Assembly (NCBI RefSeq): GCF_900105805.1
Contig: NZ_LT629788.1
Span: forward strand, 5,936,501 to 6,000,500
DNA length: 64,000 nucleotides
Origin: Pseudomonas moraviensis
GTDB taxonomy: Bacteria > Pseudomonadota > Gammaproteobacteria > Pseudomonadales > Pseudomonadaceae
Direction: 5' to 3'
Position numbers and translations under genes: made by a program. Position 1 is the first letter of the stretch. Every line of letters starts with the position of its first letter. Below are positions 26,870-35,116 of this stretch, one piece after another. Under the pieces are notes generated by a model. The model saw only the letters and a list, made by a program, of their open reading frames with translations. It was not told the origin of the DNA and made no database searches.

Positions 26870-27277
26870 ATGCAAATCCAAGTCAACAGCGATAACCATA
26901 TTCAAAGCAGTAAGCGACTGGAGGAGTGGGTACGTACAACTATTGAGAGCACGCTCGACCGTTATGAAGAAGACCTGACCCGTGTCGAAGTCCACCTCAG
27001 CGACGAGAACGGCGAGAAGCCAGGTCCCCATGACTTGCGCTGCCAACTGGAAGCGCGGCCAAAAGGCCACCAACCGATTTCCGTGACCCACAAAGCCGAT
27101 TCGCTGGAACAGGCGATCGACGGTGCTGCCGAAAAACTCGAGCACAAACTGGATCATCTGTTCGGCAAACTGCGAGGTAAACCACGCGCCGCGGTAGTGC
27201 CATTTACCGGCAAGGCCAACGACAAGCTGCTGGCGGAAGAATTCGACGAGAACGAACAGGCAGCCATCAACAGTTGA
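26870..27277 (+). CDS. HPF/RaiA-family ribosome-associated protein
   Basis: A 135-residue protein of the ribosome hibernation factor family, beginning MQIQVNSDNHIQSSKRLEEW and containing YEEDLTRVEVHLSDEN with a helical ending (AIDGAAEKLEHKLDHLFGKL). It is longer than the usual short HPF of about 100 residues and lacks the long-form C-terminal dimerisation domain. It stands alone, not next to rpoN, so it is likely a second family member that binds the 30S decoding region in stress. AAGGG lies about 7 bases before the ATG. Confidence 0.83.
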   Translation: MQIQVNSDNHIQSSKRLEEWVRTTIESTLDRYEEDLTRVEVHLSDENGEKPGPHDLRCQLEARPKGHQPISVTHKADSLEQAIDGAAEKLEHKLDHLFGKLRGKPRAAVVPFTGKANDKLLAEEFDENEQAAINS

Positions 27278-27307
27278 TGCGCTGATTTCACAAGTCACAC
27301 AAGGAGA

Positions 27308-27337
27308 ACGGGCCTGCTGATGCAGGCCCGTTTTTTG
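27308..27337 (+). terminator. Rho-independent terminator after the HPF-family gene
   Basis: A 10-bp stem (ACGGGCCTGC, 27308-27317, with GCAGGCCCGT, 27322-27331), TGAT loop and six T residues. Confidence 0.9.
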
Positions 27338-27352
27338 TTGGTAGCAGAAAAG

Positions 27353-27659
27353 CCCCTCACCCCAGCCCTCTCCCGGAGGGAGAGGGGGCCGACCGGGGTG
27401 TCTTGCGTGATATATCGACCTGCAAAACCGAGTCGATTATGGGTTCGGTAAAGTACGTTCAGGTCAATGAATTTCTGAAGCATCCCGCAATCAGTTCCCC
27501 CTCTCTCGGGGAGAGGGCCGACCGAGGTGTCTGAAGAGGTACATCGACCTGAAAGACCGCGTTGATTATGGATTCGGTAAAGCAGAATCAGGTCGGCGTA
27601 CTTCGCAAGCATCCCACGGCCAGTCCCCTAACCCTCTGGGAGAGGGTTAGGGTGAGGGC
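27353..27659. repeat. CCCTCACCC/GGGTGAGGG repeat element, two fused units
   Basis: Two head-to-tail units (27353 to about 27515 and about 27496 to 27659) sharing a middle terminus. Each begins with CCCTCACCC plus the GGAGAGGG palindrome, has an internal segment with TCGACCTG...GTCGATTATGG(A/G)TTCGGTAAAG, and ends in a mirrored terminus. Related copies are at 28064, 38742 and 57240. The right end provides the stop codon of the DUF559 gene. Confidence 0.85.
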
Positions 27660-28015
27660 ATTTTTCGATTCGCCGCAATTCTTATGATCTGCTCTAGCAC
27701 ATCGTCCATCTGCTGGATCACCTCGAGGTTACTGAAACGCGCGACCTCAATGCCCTTTTGGTTCAGATAGCGTGTCCGGCGCTGGTCATGAATCAATCCC
27801 GCTGTTTCATAGTGCTGACCACCGTCCAGTTCAATCGCCAATTTCAGCTGCGCACAGTAAAAATCCAGCACGTAAGGCGGACACGGAAACTGCCGGCGAA
27901 ATTTCAGATTGGCGATTTGGCGGGAGCGGAGTTTTTGCCAGAGCAACTGTTCGCAATCGGTTTGGTTGACGCGTAACTGGCGGGCGAATTGGGCGAGGGT
28001 GGGGCGGGTTTGCAT
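27647..28015 (-). CDS. DUF559 endonuclease-fold protein
   Basis: A 122-residue protein of the DUF559 (VSR/PD-(D/E)xK-like) family. The family core is seen in CEQLLWQKLRSRQIANLKFRRQFP, YVLDFYCAQLKLAIELDGGQHY and RTRYLNQKGIEVARFSN. The acidic residues in LDFYC and IELDGGQH correspond to the expected nuclease motif (D...ExD). The gene lies between two copies of a long palindromic repeat, and its TAA stop lies in the terminal CCCTCACCCTAA of the left repeat. The biological role is unknown; mismatch repair or repeat-associated activity are possibilities. Confidence 0.85.
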   Translation of the reverse strand: MQTRPTLAQFARQLRVNQTDCEQLLWQKLRSRQIANLKFRRQFPCPPYVLDFYCAQLKLAIELDGGQHYETAGLIHDQRRTRYLNQKGIEVARFSNLEVIQQMDDVLEQIIRIAANRKMPSP

Positions 28016-28063
28016 GCTTCACGATCCTTGTGAAGTTGGTTTGATATTTCACTGTAGCCCATT

Positions 28064-28241
28064 CCCCTCACCCCAGCCCTCTCCCGGAGGGAGAGGGGGC
28101 CGACCAAGGTGTTTTGCGGGGTACATCGACCTGAAAGACCGAGTCGATTATAGATTCGGCAAAGCAGAATCAGGTCGGCGTACGTCGCAAGCATCCCACG
28201 ATCAGTCCCCTCTCCCTCTGGGAGAGGGTTAGGGTGAGGGG
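28064..28241. repeat. CCCTCACCC/GGGTGAGGG repeat element, single unit
   Basis: A 178-bp copy with inverted terminal sequences (CCCCTCACCCCAGCCCTCTC... and ...GGGAGAGGGTTAGGGTGAGG) and the internal GTCGATTATAGATTCGGCAAAG segment. It lies upstream of the DUF559 gene and 11 bases past the end of the fecA-like gene. Confidence 0.85.
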
Positions 28242-28252
28242 CTTTTCAACCC

Positions 28253-30586
28253 TCAGAACGCCACAGAAGTCTGCACATAAACCGTCCGCGGCTCCCCGAC
28301 GTACTTGCCCTTGTTGTTGTCATCGAACGAGCGCGTGAAGTACTGCGTGTTGAACATGTTCTTTACCCCCACGGCCACATTCAAATCCGACAGTTGCGGT
28401 CCGAAGTCATACCCGGCGCGGCTGCTGAACAGCATGTACCCCGGTATCTTGCCGGTGCTGCCATCGGCACTTTCCTTCGAGGTGTTGGCGTTGTCGGCGA
28501 ACTGATCGCTCTGGAAGCTGCTATCCAGATTCAACTTCCAAGGGCCTTCGGTGTAACCGACACCAATCGTGCCTTTGTGTTTCGACGAGAACGGCACGCG
28601 ATTGCCCTTGTTCGGCCCGTCTTCGCGGATAGTCGCGTCAACATAAGCGTAGCTGGCGTAGACATCGAAACCGGCCAGCGCCGGACTCAAGTCATCGAGG
28701 GCGTAATTGACGCTGGTCTCGATGCCTTGATGACGGGTTTCACCGCGGGCGATCACCGAATCGTTGGTCTGGTTGCTTTCGTACTGGTTATCGAAGTTGA
28801 TCAGGAATGCGCCGATTTCCGCGCGCAGGGCACCATTGTCATAACGCGTGCCGAGTTCCCAGGTGCGGGCCTTTTCCGGTTTCACCTCGCCGCTGCTCAC
28901 GCGGTTGGGCATCTGGCTGTACTGCACACTGCCGAACGAGCCTTCGGTGTTGGCGTACAGATTCCAGCTGTCGGTCAGGTGATAGAGCACGTTCAGCGCC
29001 GGCAGCGCGGTGTTGTAGTCGCCCTTGTATTTGACGTTGGTCAGGTTGTTGGTCTGCTGCGACTCGATCATCTCGTAACGTATGCCCGGGGTGATGGTCC
29101 ATTTGCCGATGTCGATACGGTCGTCGACGAAGAACGCATTGGCCTCGGTGCCGCCACGGGTATCGCGGTCGTTGCGGCTGCTGGTGGTCGGGTATTCGTT
29201 GGCGCTGATCGGCGTGCGGTAGCGCAGTTCGTGACCGGCCTCGTTGATGTAGCGGTAGCCGACGCCGACTTCATGGCTGCTCGGACCCAGGTCGAAGCCT
29301 TGGGCGAAGCGGGTTTCCAGGCCACGCACCCAATACTCGCGTGGCGACAGCGAAAGGAACGTGCCCTGATCCAGATAGCCGCTGCGCAAAGTCTTGGTGA
29401 AGAAGGTGTTGGCGGTGAACTCGCGGCGATCTTCCTGATAGCGATAGCCGAAGTTGAACATCGTCCGGCGCCCCCAGAACTGGTCTTTCGGGCGCGTCGA
29501 CTGATAAGGATCGGCGTCGTAATCGGCGACGTTCAGACCGCCGGGCATGTCGGCCTTGCCTTCGTAATACTGGGCCATGGCGTTGAAACTGTTGGCTTCG
29601 TCGAGCTGGTATTTGCCCTTGAGAATCAGGTCGTCGATCTCGCTATCGCTGTGCTCACGCCAGTCACCGCCACGGGTGCCGGAGTACAGCAAGGCGCCGC
29701 CCAGGCCGTTGGCGTTGGTGCCGCCGGCCAGCAGATTGGCGCTGGTCTTGAAACCGTCGTGGCTCGACGACGGGCTGGTTTCAGTCTGGAAACCACCCTT
29801 GACCGTCGGCTCGTCGGGGATTGCCCGGGTCACGAAGTTGACCACGCCGCCGACGTTCTGCGGGCCGTAACGCACCGCGCCACCGCCGCGCACCACGTCC
29901 ACGGCATCCATGTTGCCCATGCTGATTGGCGCGAACGACAACTGCGGCTGACCGTACGGCGCGAAAGGCACCGGAATGCCGTCCATCAAGACTGTCGAGC
30001 GCGCGGCCAGACGTGGATTCAAACCGCGAATGCCGAAATTCAGCGCCATGTCATGGCTGCCGGTGCCGTTGTTCTCCGGCGCATTGACGCCGGGGATGCG
30101 GTTGAGCACGTCACGGGCCTGCGTCGCGCCCTTGCGCTCAAATTCGTCGCGGCGAATCACATCACGCGCGCCCGGGTGTTCGAACACGTTGACCTGCGCC
30201 GCATCGCCGAGCCAGTCGCCGACCACGGTCGAAGTGCCCAACTCAAGCGCGGAATCTCCCAACGGTTGCAGGCTGAAGGCATTTTCGCCCTCGGCGCGGG
30301 CTTGCAGACCGGTGCCTTCGAGCAATGCATCGAGACCTTGCTGCGTCGTGTAATTGCCTTCCAGACCACGGCTTTGCACACCGCTGGTGACTTGCGAGCC
30401 GAAGGAGATCAGCACGCCGGCTTCACGGCCAAACTGGTTGAGCGCGGTTTCCAGCGACGCCGGGGCAATGTGATAGACCTTGGTCTCGGCGCCCAGCGCG
30501 GCGGGCAGGGCGGTGAAACTCAGGCTGGCGCCAAGCAGAAGATTGCGCAGGCTGCGGGCCAGTGGCGTAAGGCGGGTGGGCTGCAT
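28253..30586 (-). CDS. fecA: TonB-dependent receptor, FecA-like, with STN signalling domain
   Basis: A 777-residue outer-membrane receptor for a ferric chelate, probably ferric dicitrate. After the signal peptide (to about ALG 32) comes an STN domain (about 38-105: LETALNQFGREAGVLISFGS, GLDALLEGTGLQARAEG) that signals to FecR, then the plug (RDEFERKGATQARDVLNRIPG, RGLNPRLAARSTVLMDGIPV) and a 22-strand barrel ending VQTSVAF. AGGATC precedes the ATG. It is the last gene of fecI-fecR-fecA; a palindromic element lies between fecR and fecA. The substrate is inferred from resemblance to Pseudomonas FecA. Confidence 0.92.
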   Translation of the reverse strand: MQPTRLTPLARSLRNLLLGASLSFTALPAALGAETKVYHIAPASLETALNQFGREAGVLISFGSQVTSGVQSRGLEGNYTTQQGLDALLEGTGLQARAEGENAFSLQPLGDSALELGTSTVVGDWLGDAAQVNVFEHPGARDVIRRDEFERKGATQARDVLNRIPGVNAPENNGTGSHDMALNFGIRGLNPRLAARSTVLMDGIPVPFAPYGQPQLSFAPISMGNMDAVDVVRGGGAVRYGPQNVGGVVNFVTRAIPDEPTVKGGFQTETSPSSSHDGFKTSANLLAGGTNANGLGGALLYSGTRGGDWREHSDSEIDDLILKGKYQLDEANSFNAMAQYYEGKADMPGGLNVADYDADPYQSTRPKDQFWGRRTMFNFGYRYQEDRREFTANTFFTKTLRSGYLDQGTFLSLSPREYWVRGLETRFAQGFDLGPSSHEVGVGYRYINEAGHELRYRTPISANEYPTTSSRNDRDTRGGTEANAFFVDDRIDIGKWTITPGIRYEMIESQQTNNLTNVKYKGDYNTALPALNVLYHLTDSWNLYANTEGSFGSVQYSQMPNRVSSGEVKPEKARTWELGTRYDNGALRAEIGAFLINFDNQYESNQTNDSVIARGETRHQGIETSVNYALDDLSPALAGFDVYASYAYVDATIREDGPNKGNRVPFSSKHKGTIGVGYTEGPWKLNLDSSFQSDQFADNANTSKESADGSTGKIPGYMLFSSRAGYDFGPQLSDLNVAVGVKNMFNTQYFTRSFDDNNKGKYVGEPRTVYVQTSVAF

Positions 30587-30672
30587 GTGGATGATCCTGA
30601 GAAGGTGGAATCAAGGGGGCTTTCCTTCTCTGTCACGCCAGATCTGAAAAACGGCTCATTTTTTTGAAAATA

Positions 30673-30724
30673 AAAAGATCGCAGGCTTTTGTAGGAGCCG
30701 CCGAAGGCTGCGAGCTTTTGATCT
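30673..30724. repeat. partial GATCGCAG-type palindromic element
   Basis: A degenerate copy with shortened left arm between fecA and fecR. It may attenuate read-through from fecIR into fecA, whose own ECF promoter would then dominate; that is inference. Confidence 0.7.
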
Positions 30725-30730
30725 TGCTTT

Positions 30731-31663
30731 CTAAACCCGCGCTTCAACGCTCACCCAATATCGGGTAAAGCGCCTCACTTTCACTGGCAAACTGATTTCC
30801 AGCAGGTCGAGAATCCGCTCACTGTCATCCAGCGGATACGTCCCGGAAATCAGCAGATCGGCGACCGGGCTGGCGCAACTCAACTGACCGCGCCGGTAGC
30901 GGCCAAGCTCTTCAAGAAAGTCGCCGAGGCGCATATGGGCGGCGACCAGCATGCCATCGGTCCAGGCGCCGCTGTTGGCGTCCAGCGGTTTAGCCTCGCT
31001 GACCGAGCTGGCAGTAAAACTCAACTGCCGCGCGACCGGCAGCAGCAGGGGCGCGCGCGGGTTGGCGGTGAGTTCGACTCGCCCTTCAAACAGCGCGATC
31101 TGCGTGCGATCGGCAAACTGCCGCACGTTCAGGCGCGCCCCTTGGGTTTTCAACACGCCGTGCGCCGTGTGTATGTCGAACGGGCTCGCAGCGCTCAGGA
31201 GCATTTCGCCTTCAAGCAGACGAATCTGGCGCTGCGCGTTATCGACATCGGCGGAGCTGGCGGTATTGAGCTGCAAGGAATCGGCGCCGCCCAAGGCAAC
31301 TTTGCGCCGTTGCCCGACCGGTGTGCGGTAATCGGCGAGCAGCGACGGCAGCGGCGTGTGCTCGCGCAGGCCCCAGGTCGCCGCTGAGCCGGCACCGAAA
31401 ATCAGCAGCTTTTTCAGCGCCTGACGACGGCTGGCGGCCTTCGGCCCGTTCAACGCCGCGTGGGCCAAGGGTGACGACACGCCGCGCAAGCGCTGGTTGA
31501 CCCGTTGCATGTGCTCCCACGCCCGGCGGTGCTCGCTGTGCGCATCCAGCCATTGTTGCCAGGCCTGTTGCTGGCGCGGGGTGAGCGTGCCCTGCTGCAT
31601 TTCCAGCAGCCAGTACACCGCCTGTTCGGCGACCTGCGCGGAAAATTCCGGCACTCGATTCAT
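30731..31663 (-). CDS. fecR: FecR family anti-sigma/sigma regulator
   Basis: A 310-residue protein with an N-terminal cytoplasmic DUF4880-type segment (AVYWLLEMQQGTLTPRQQQA, WLDAHSEHRRAWEHM), a TM helix near 90-110, and a periplasmic FecR domain (YRTPVGQRRKVALGGADSLQ, LNTASSADV). It senses the STN domain of the receptor and controls FecI. Its ATG overlaps the fecI stop codon by 4 bases. Confidence 0.92.
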   Translation of the reverse strand: MNRVPEFSAQVAEQAVYWLLEMQQGTLTPRQQQAWQQWLDAHSEHRRAWEHMQRVNQRLRGVSSPLAHAALNGPKAASRRQALKKLLIFGAGSAATWGLREHTPLPSLLADYRTPVGQRRKVALGGADSLQLNTASSADVDNAQRQIRLLEGEMLLSAASPFDIHTAHGVLKTQGARLNVRQFADRTQIALFEGRVELTANPRAPLLLPVARQLSFTASSVSEAKPLDANSGAWTDGMLVAAHMRLGDFLEELGRYRRGQLSCASPVADLLISGTYPLDDSERILDLLEISLPVKVRRFTRYWVSVEARV

Positions 31664-32148
31664 AAAGCGAAATAGCAGCGCATCGCCGCTTTGTTCAGAT
31701 GGCGTTTGACCGTGGCTATCGAGATACCCAGTTCAGCGGCGATCTGCGGATAAGTCAGGCCATCGACCTGCGCGAGCAGGAAGGCGCGTTTGATCGGCTG
31801 CGGCAAACCGTCGAGCAGCTCATCGAGTTCGAGCAACGTCTGCAGGATGATCGCTTTGTGTTCTTCCGACGGCGCGACCATCTCGGGCATTTGCGCCAGC
31901 GTCTCGAGGTAGGCGCGTTCCAGATCCTGCCGCCGGTAATGGTTGAACAGCACACGCTTGGCCAAGGTGGTGAGAAACGCGCGCGGTTCGATGATCACCG
32001 GCGGCTCGCGGGCGGTGAGCACTTTGACGAACGTGTCCTGAGCCAGATCCGCCGCGCTGTCCGGGCAGCCGAGCTTGCGTCGCAGCCAGCCGGTGAGCCA
32101 GCTGTGATGGGCGTGATAGAGCGATTCGACAGGATGGGCGGGCGGCAA
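31660..32148 (-). CDS. fecI: FecI family ECF sigma factor
   Basis: A sigma-70 family ECF factor of about 162 residues. Region 2 is in LYHAHHSWLTGWLRRKLGC and AADLAQDTFVKVL; region 4 is GLTYPQIAAELGISIATVKR. A TTG start at 32148 with GGAG 8 bases upstream is the best-placed candidate; there is no ATG or GTG nearby, and the ATG at 32241 would add 31 residues running toward the Fur-box region. It directs transcription of fecA when released by FecR. A Fur-box-like site lies upstream. Confidence 0.88.
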   Translation of the reverse strand: MPPAHPVESLYHAHHSWLTGWLRRKLGCPDSAADLAQDTFVKVLTAREPPVIIEPRAFLTTLAKRVLFNHYRRQDLERAYLETLAQMPEMVAPSEEHKAIILQTLLELDELLDGLPQPIKRAFLLAQVDGLTYPQIAAELGISIATVKRHLNKAAMRCYFAL

Positions 32149-32259
32149 CGAAATGACTCCGGACGCAATGCTTGCGTAGAGAACGTGCGTTAGAGAACAA
32201 GAACGGTTCGCATTGTAGGGGCTGGGGACCGTGTCCGGCAATCAGATGCTTTTGCGTAT

Positions 32260-32278
32260 GAGAATATTTATCATTAAT
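32260..32278. promoter_or_regulatory. candidate Fur box between divergent iron units
   Basis: GAGAATATTTATCATTAAT matches 13 of 19 positions of the Fur consensus GATAATGATAATCATTATC, counted by eye. It lies 59 bases before the DUF3649 gene and about 112 bases before fecI, so one site could repress both divergent units under iron-replete conditions. Confidence 0.65.
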
Positions 32279-32336
32279 ATTGCTCGCCTGTAGATTCGGC
32301 TTGTCGGCCGAACGTTTTTCGTTTCAGGGTCGAAAC

Positions 32337-32642
32337 ATGAAAGGCAAACTCGCCACGCTTCCCATGTCCTATCGTCTGGCCGTCACTTCGCGAGTGCTGG
32401 CGGCGGTTTTCGGCGGCTATCTGGTCGCGGCGCTGGCCAGTGTCACCCTGACGCTGTGGCTGCCGTTGAACCGCGCTGAAGCCGTGGTCACCGGCATGAC
32501 CGTGTCCTTTCTCGTCTATCTGGTCGCAGTGCTCTGGTGCTTTGCCTGCCGCAGCGCATGGTCGGCATGGGTCGGCTTGCTGGTGCCGAGCGTGATTCTC
32601 GCCACCATTTCCGGTGTCGCGCGCGGTCTGGGGCTGGCATGA
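32337..32642 (+). CDS. DUF3649 family inner-membrane protein
   Basis: A 101-residue protein with three hydrophobic segments (VLAAVFGGYLVAALASVTLT, VVTGMTVSFLVYLVAVLWCF, AWVGLLVPSVILATISGV). DUF3649 proteins are regularly encoded before a PepSY iron-regulated membrane protein and a DUF3325 protein, as here. The ATG is at 32337; the stop codon overlaps the next start (ATGA). It is likely Fur-repressed and connected with siderophore-iron handling. Confidence 0.85.
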   Translation: MKGKLATLPMSYRLAVTSRVLAAVFGGYLVAALASVTLTLWLPLNRAEAVVTGMTVSFLVYLVAVLWCFACRSAWSAWVGLLVPSVILATISGVARGLGLA

Positions 32643-34222
32643 AAGAGGGTTTCCGCCAGGCGATGGCCTGGCTGCACACCTGGGCCGGACTGGTGTTCGG
32701 CTGGTTGCTGTTCGCGATCTTTTTCACCGGAACGCTGGCTTACTTCAAAGACGAAATCAGCCACTGGATGCAGCCGGAAATGGCTGCGCATCCACTCGAT
32801 GCCGAAGCGAGCCTGACCCTGGCGCAAAACTATCTGCAGCAACACGCCGCCGGTGCCTCGCGCTGGCTGATCGATTTGCCCGATGCCCGCGATCCCGGCC
32901 TTACCGTGCGCTGGCAGCAGGCCCCGGCCATGCCCGGGGAGCGCGGTCGCTTCGAATCCAGGACCCTCGACGCCCAGAGCGGGGCCGAAGTACAGGGCCG
33001 CGAAAGCATGGGCGGCGAGTTCTTCTACCGCTTCCACTTCCAGTTGCAGATGCCTTATCCGTGGGGCCGCTGGCTGGCGACCATCGCTGCGATGGTGATG
33101 TTCGTCGCGTTGATCAGCGGCATCATCACCCACAAGAAAATCTTCAAGGACTTCTTCACCTTTCGCCCGCGCAAGGGCCAGCGTTCCTGGCTCGACGGGC
33201 ATAACGCGGTGGGTGTGCTGGTGCTGCCGTTTCACTTGATGATCACCTACAGCAGCCTGGTGATTTTCATGTCGATGGTCATGCCGGCCAGCATCGTTGC
33301 CTCTTACGGCAGTGACGTGCGCAAGTTTTACGACGAAGTCTTTCCCGCCTCGAAGACGCCGGAACGTGCTGATATCGCCGCGCCGCTGACCGCCATGGCT
33401 CCGCTACTTGCCAAGGCCAGCGAGCAGTGGTCGGGCGGCCACACCGCGCGCCTGTCGGTGAGCAATCCGGGCGATGCCAGCGCCACGGTGGTGCTGTCCC
33501 GCGCAGGCGATCAAGTGGTGCATGATTTCGGCCGGGCGGTGACGTTCAACGGCGTCACTGGGCAGCTCCTGAGCAGTACCCCCGATCAACCCATGGCGAT
33601 GTCGGTGGGTGGTGCATTCTACGGTCTGCACATGGGCCATTTCGCCGGGCCGCTGTTGCGCTGGCTGTATTTCATCTGCGGACTGGCCGGCACGGCGATG
33701 ATCGGCACCGGGCTGGTGATCTGGCTGGGCAAGCGTCAGCTCAAGCACGCAAAAAGCCCAGCGCTGCCGTTCGAATTGCGTTTGGTCGAAGTGCTTAATA
33801 TTGCCAGCATGGCCGGGCTGGTGTCGGCGGTGGCGGTATTCTTTTTGGCCAATCGGTTGTTGCCGGTGAGTCTGACGGGACGGGCCGACTGTGAAGTGAA
33901 TGCGTTCTTCATTGCCTGGGGCCTGAGCCTGGTGCATGCGGTGTTGCGTCCGGGCCGCAAGGCCTGGATCGAACAGCTGACGCTCGGCGCCGCGCTGTTT
34001 ATCGCGGTGCCGCTGATCAATGCGCTGACTACGCCGTGGAATCTTGGCGCGACCTTGATACAGCGCGATTGGGCGTTGGCCGGATTTGATCTGACTTGTC
34101 TGGCGACGGGGCTTTTTCTCGGCTGGGCTGCGCGCAAGATGCAGCGTGCTGGCAACCGCGTCAGCGTTCCCAAAGTAAAGTCATCGCCTCGGTCGATTAC
34201 CCTTGAACAGAGTGCCAACTGA
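32639..34222 (+). CDS. PepSY-associated TM protein (iron-regulated)
   Basis: A 527-residue inner-membrane protein of the PepSY/PiuB type. The N-terminus is MKEGFRQAMAWLHTWAGLVF, the typical cytoplasmic-to-TM1 motif with His-Thr-Trp, then a large periplasmic PepSY domain, a GIITHKKIFKDFFTFRPRKG segment, HNAVGVLVLPFHLMITYSSL, and four further helices at the end. Family members are thought to reduce or release ferric siderophores in the periplasm. The start at 32639 overlaps the DUF3649 stop codon, and the stop codon overlaps the next gene by 1 base. Confidence 0.88.
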   Translation: MKEGFRQAMAWLHTWAGLVFGWLLFAIFFTGTLAYFKDEISHWMQPEMAAHPLDAEASLTLAQNYLQQHAAGASRWLIDLPDARDPGLTVRWQQAPAMPGERGRFESRTLDAQSGAEVQGRESMGGEFFYRFHFQLQMPYPWGRWLATIAAMVMFVALISGIITHKKIFKDFFTFRPRKGQRSWLDGHNAVGVLVLPFHLMITYSSLVIFMSMVMPASIVASYGSDVRKFYDEVFPASKTPERADIAAPLTAMAPLLAKASEQWSGGHTARLSVSNPGDASATVVLSRAGDQVVHDFGRAVTFNGVTGQLLSSTPDQPMAMSVGGAFYGLHMGHFAGPLLRWLYFICGLAGTAMIGTGLVIWLGKRQLKHAKSPALPFELRLVEVLNIASMAGLVSAVAVFFLANRLLPVSLTGRADCEVNAFFIAWGLSLVHAVLRPGRKAWIEQLTLGAALFIAVPLINALTTPWNLGATLIQRDWALAGFDLTCLATGLFLGWAARKMQRAGNRVSVPKVKSSPRSITLEQSAN

Positions 34223-34548
34223 TGCTGCTGGCCCTGTTACTCACCTACGCCGGTTTCACCGCATTGTGTCTGTCGATGCCTCGCCATCACGCTGAATTGC
34301 TCGGCGCCAAACCTTCGACTGGACGGCAGCGAGCGATGTCGTTGGCGGGATGGCTGTTGCTGGCGCTGTCGCTGTGGGCGGCGGTCGCAGCCAATGGCTG
34401 GAGCTTTGGTCTGGTCGACTGGTTCGCGGTGCTGATGCTCAGCGCTTTGGCACTGGTGCTGTTGCTGCCGTATCGCCCGCGTCTGGCCTTGGCACTGGCC
34501 GGGTTGAGCCTGCTGGCGAGTCCGGTTGCGGCCTGGGCGCAGTGCTGA
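34222..34548 (+). CDS. DUF3325 family inner-membrane protein
   Basis: A 108-residue protein with three to four hydrophobic helices and the motif LSMPRHHAELLGAKPSTGRQR, which is characteristic of DUF3325. It completes the DUF3649-PepSY-DUF3325 module. The ATG shares its first base with the previous TGA. Function is unknown, iron-linked by context. Confidence 0.85.
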   Translation: MLLALLLTYAGFTALCLSMPRHHAELLGAKPSTGRQRAMSLAGWLLLALSLWAAVAANGWSFGLVDWFAVLMLSALALVLLLPYRPRLALALAGLSLLASPVAAWAQC

Positions 34549-34549
34549 A

Positions 34550-35116
34550 GTGCTGATCGGTCTGCCGCCGGAATCGCGTGATGATGAAGCGCGTGGCGCG
34601 CGTGCGCATTTTCTCCAGGTGTTTCTGTCCCAGCGTGCGCAAATGGAAGCACTGGTGAACCGGCGCGTCGGTTGTCGGGCGACGGCGGCGGATCTGGTCC
34701 AGGATCTGTTTTTGCGCTTCTGGCGGCGGCCGCTGGTCCAGGTCGAAGAACTCAGCACCTATCTGCTGCGCTGCGCCGGCAACATCGCCATCGATCATTT
34801 GCGCAGCGAAGGCACGCGCACGCGGTTCAACGATGGCTGGCTGCCGGACGAACCCGATAGCCACGGCAGCGAACCCCAGGCCGCGCTCGAAGCCGGCAAT
34901 GATCTGCGTCATGTCGAAGCAGCGTTGCGCGCCTTGCCCGAACGCACGCGGCAGATTTTTCTGCTCAATCGCATTCACGGGCGCAAGTACGCGGAAATCG
35001 CCAAGGCCATGGGGCTGTCCCAAAGTGCCGTGGAAAAACATATGATGCGCGCCCTCGAGGCCTGCAAGGCCAGCCTGCGCGACCCCGCGCCACGCCTGCC
35101 AGGGAAAGCACCGTGA
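34550..35116 (+). CDS. FecI-like ECF sigma factor (second set)
   Basis: A 188-residue ECF sigma factor. Region 2 is FLSQRAQMEALVNRRVG with AADLVQDLFLRFWRR, and region 4 is IHGRKYAEIAKAMGLSQSAV. The GTG at 34550 is preferred since it starts one base after the DUF3325 stop codon; a TTG at 34526 would overlap. Its start continues the operon from 32337, tying this regulator to the Fur-controlled membrane operon. It should activate the TonB receptor gene at 36298. From gene order and receptor type it resembles the FiuI/FoxI group. Confidence 0.88.
   Translation: MLIGLPPESRDDEARGARAHFLQVFLSQRAQMEALVNRRVGCRATAADLVQDLFLRFWRRPLVQVEELSTYLLRCAGNIAIDHLRSEGTRTRFNDGWLPDEPDSHGSEPQAALEAGNDLRHVEAALRALPERTRQIFLLNRIHGRKYAEIAKAMGLSQSAVEKHMMRALEACKASLRDPAPRLPGKAP

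Noticed and set aside
28394..30667. 757-codon plus-strand frame opposite fecA
   Set aside because: An antisense shadow of the TonB receptor with no motif or start signal.
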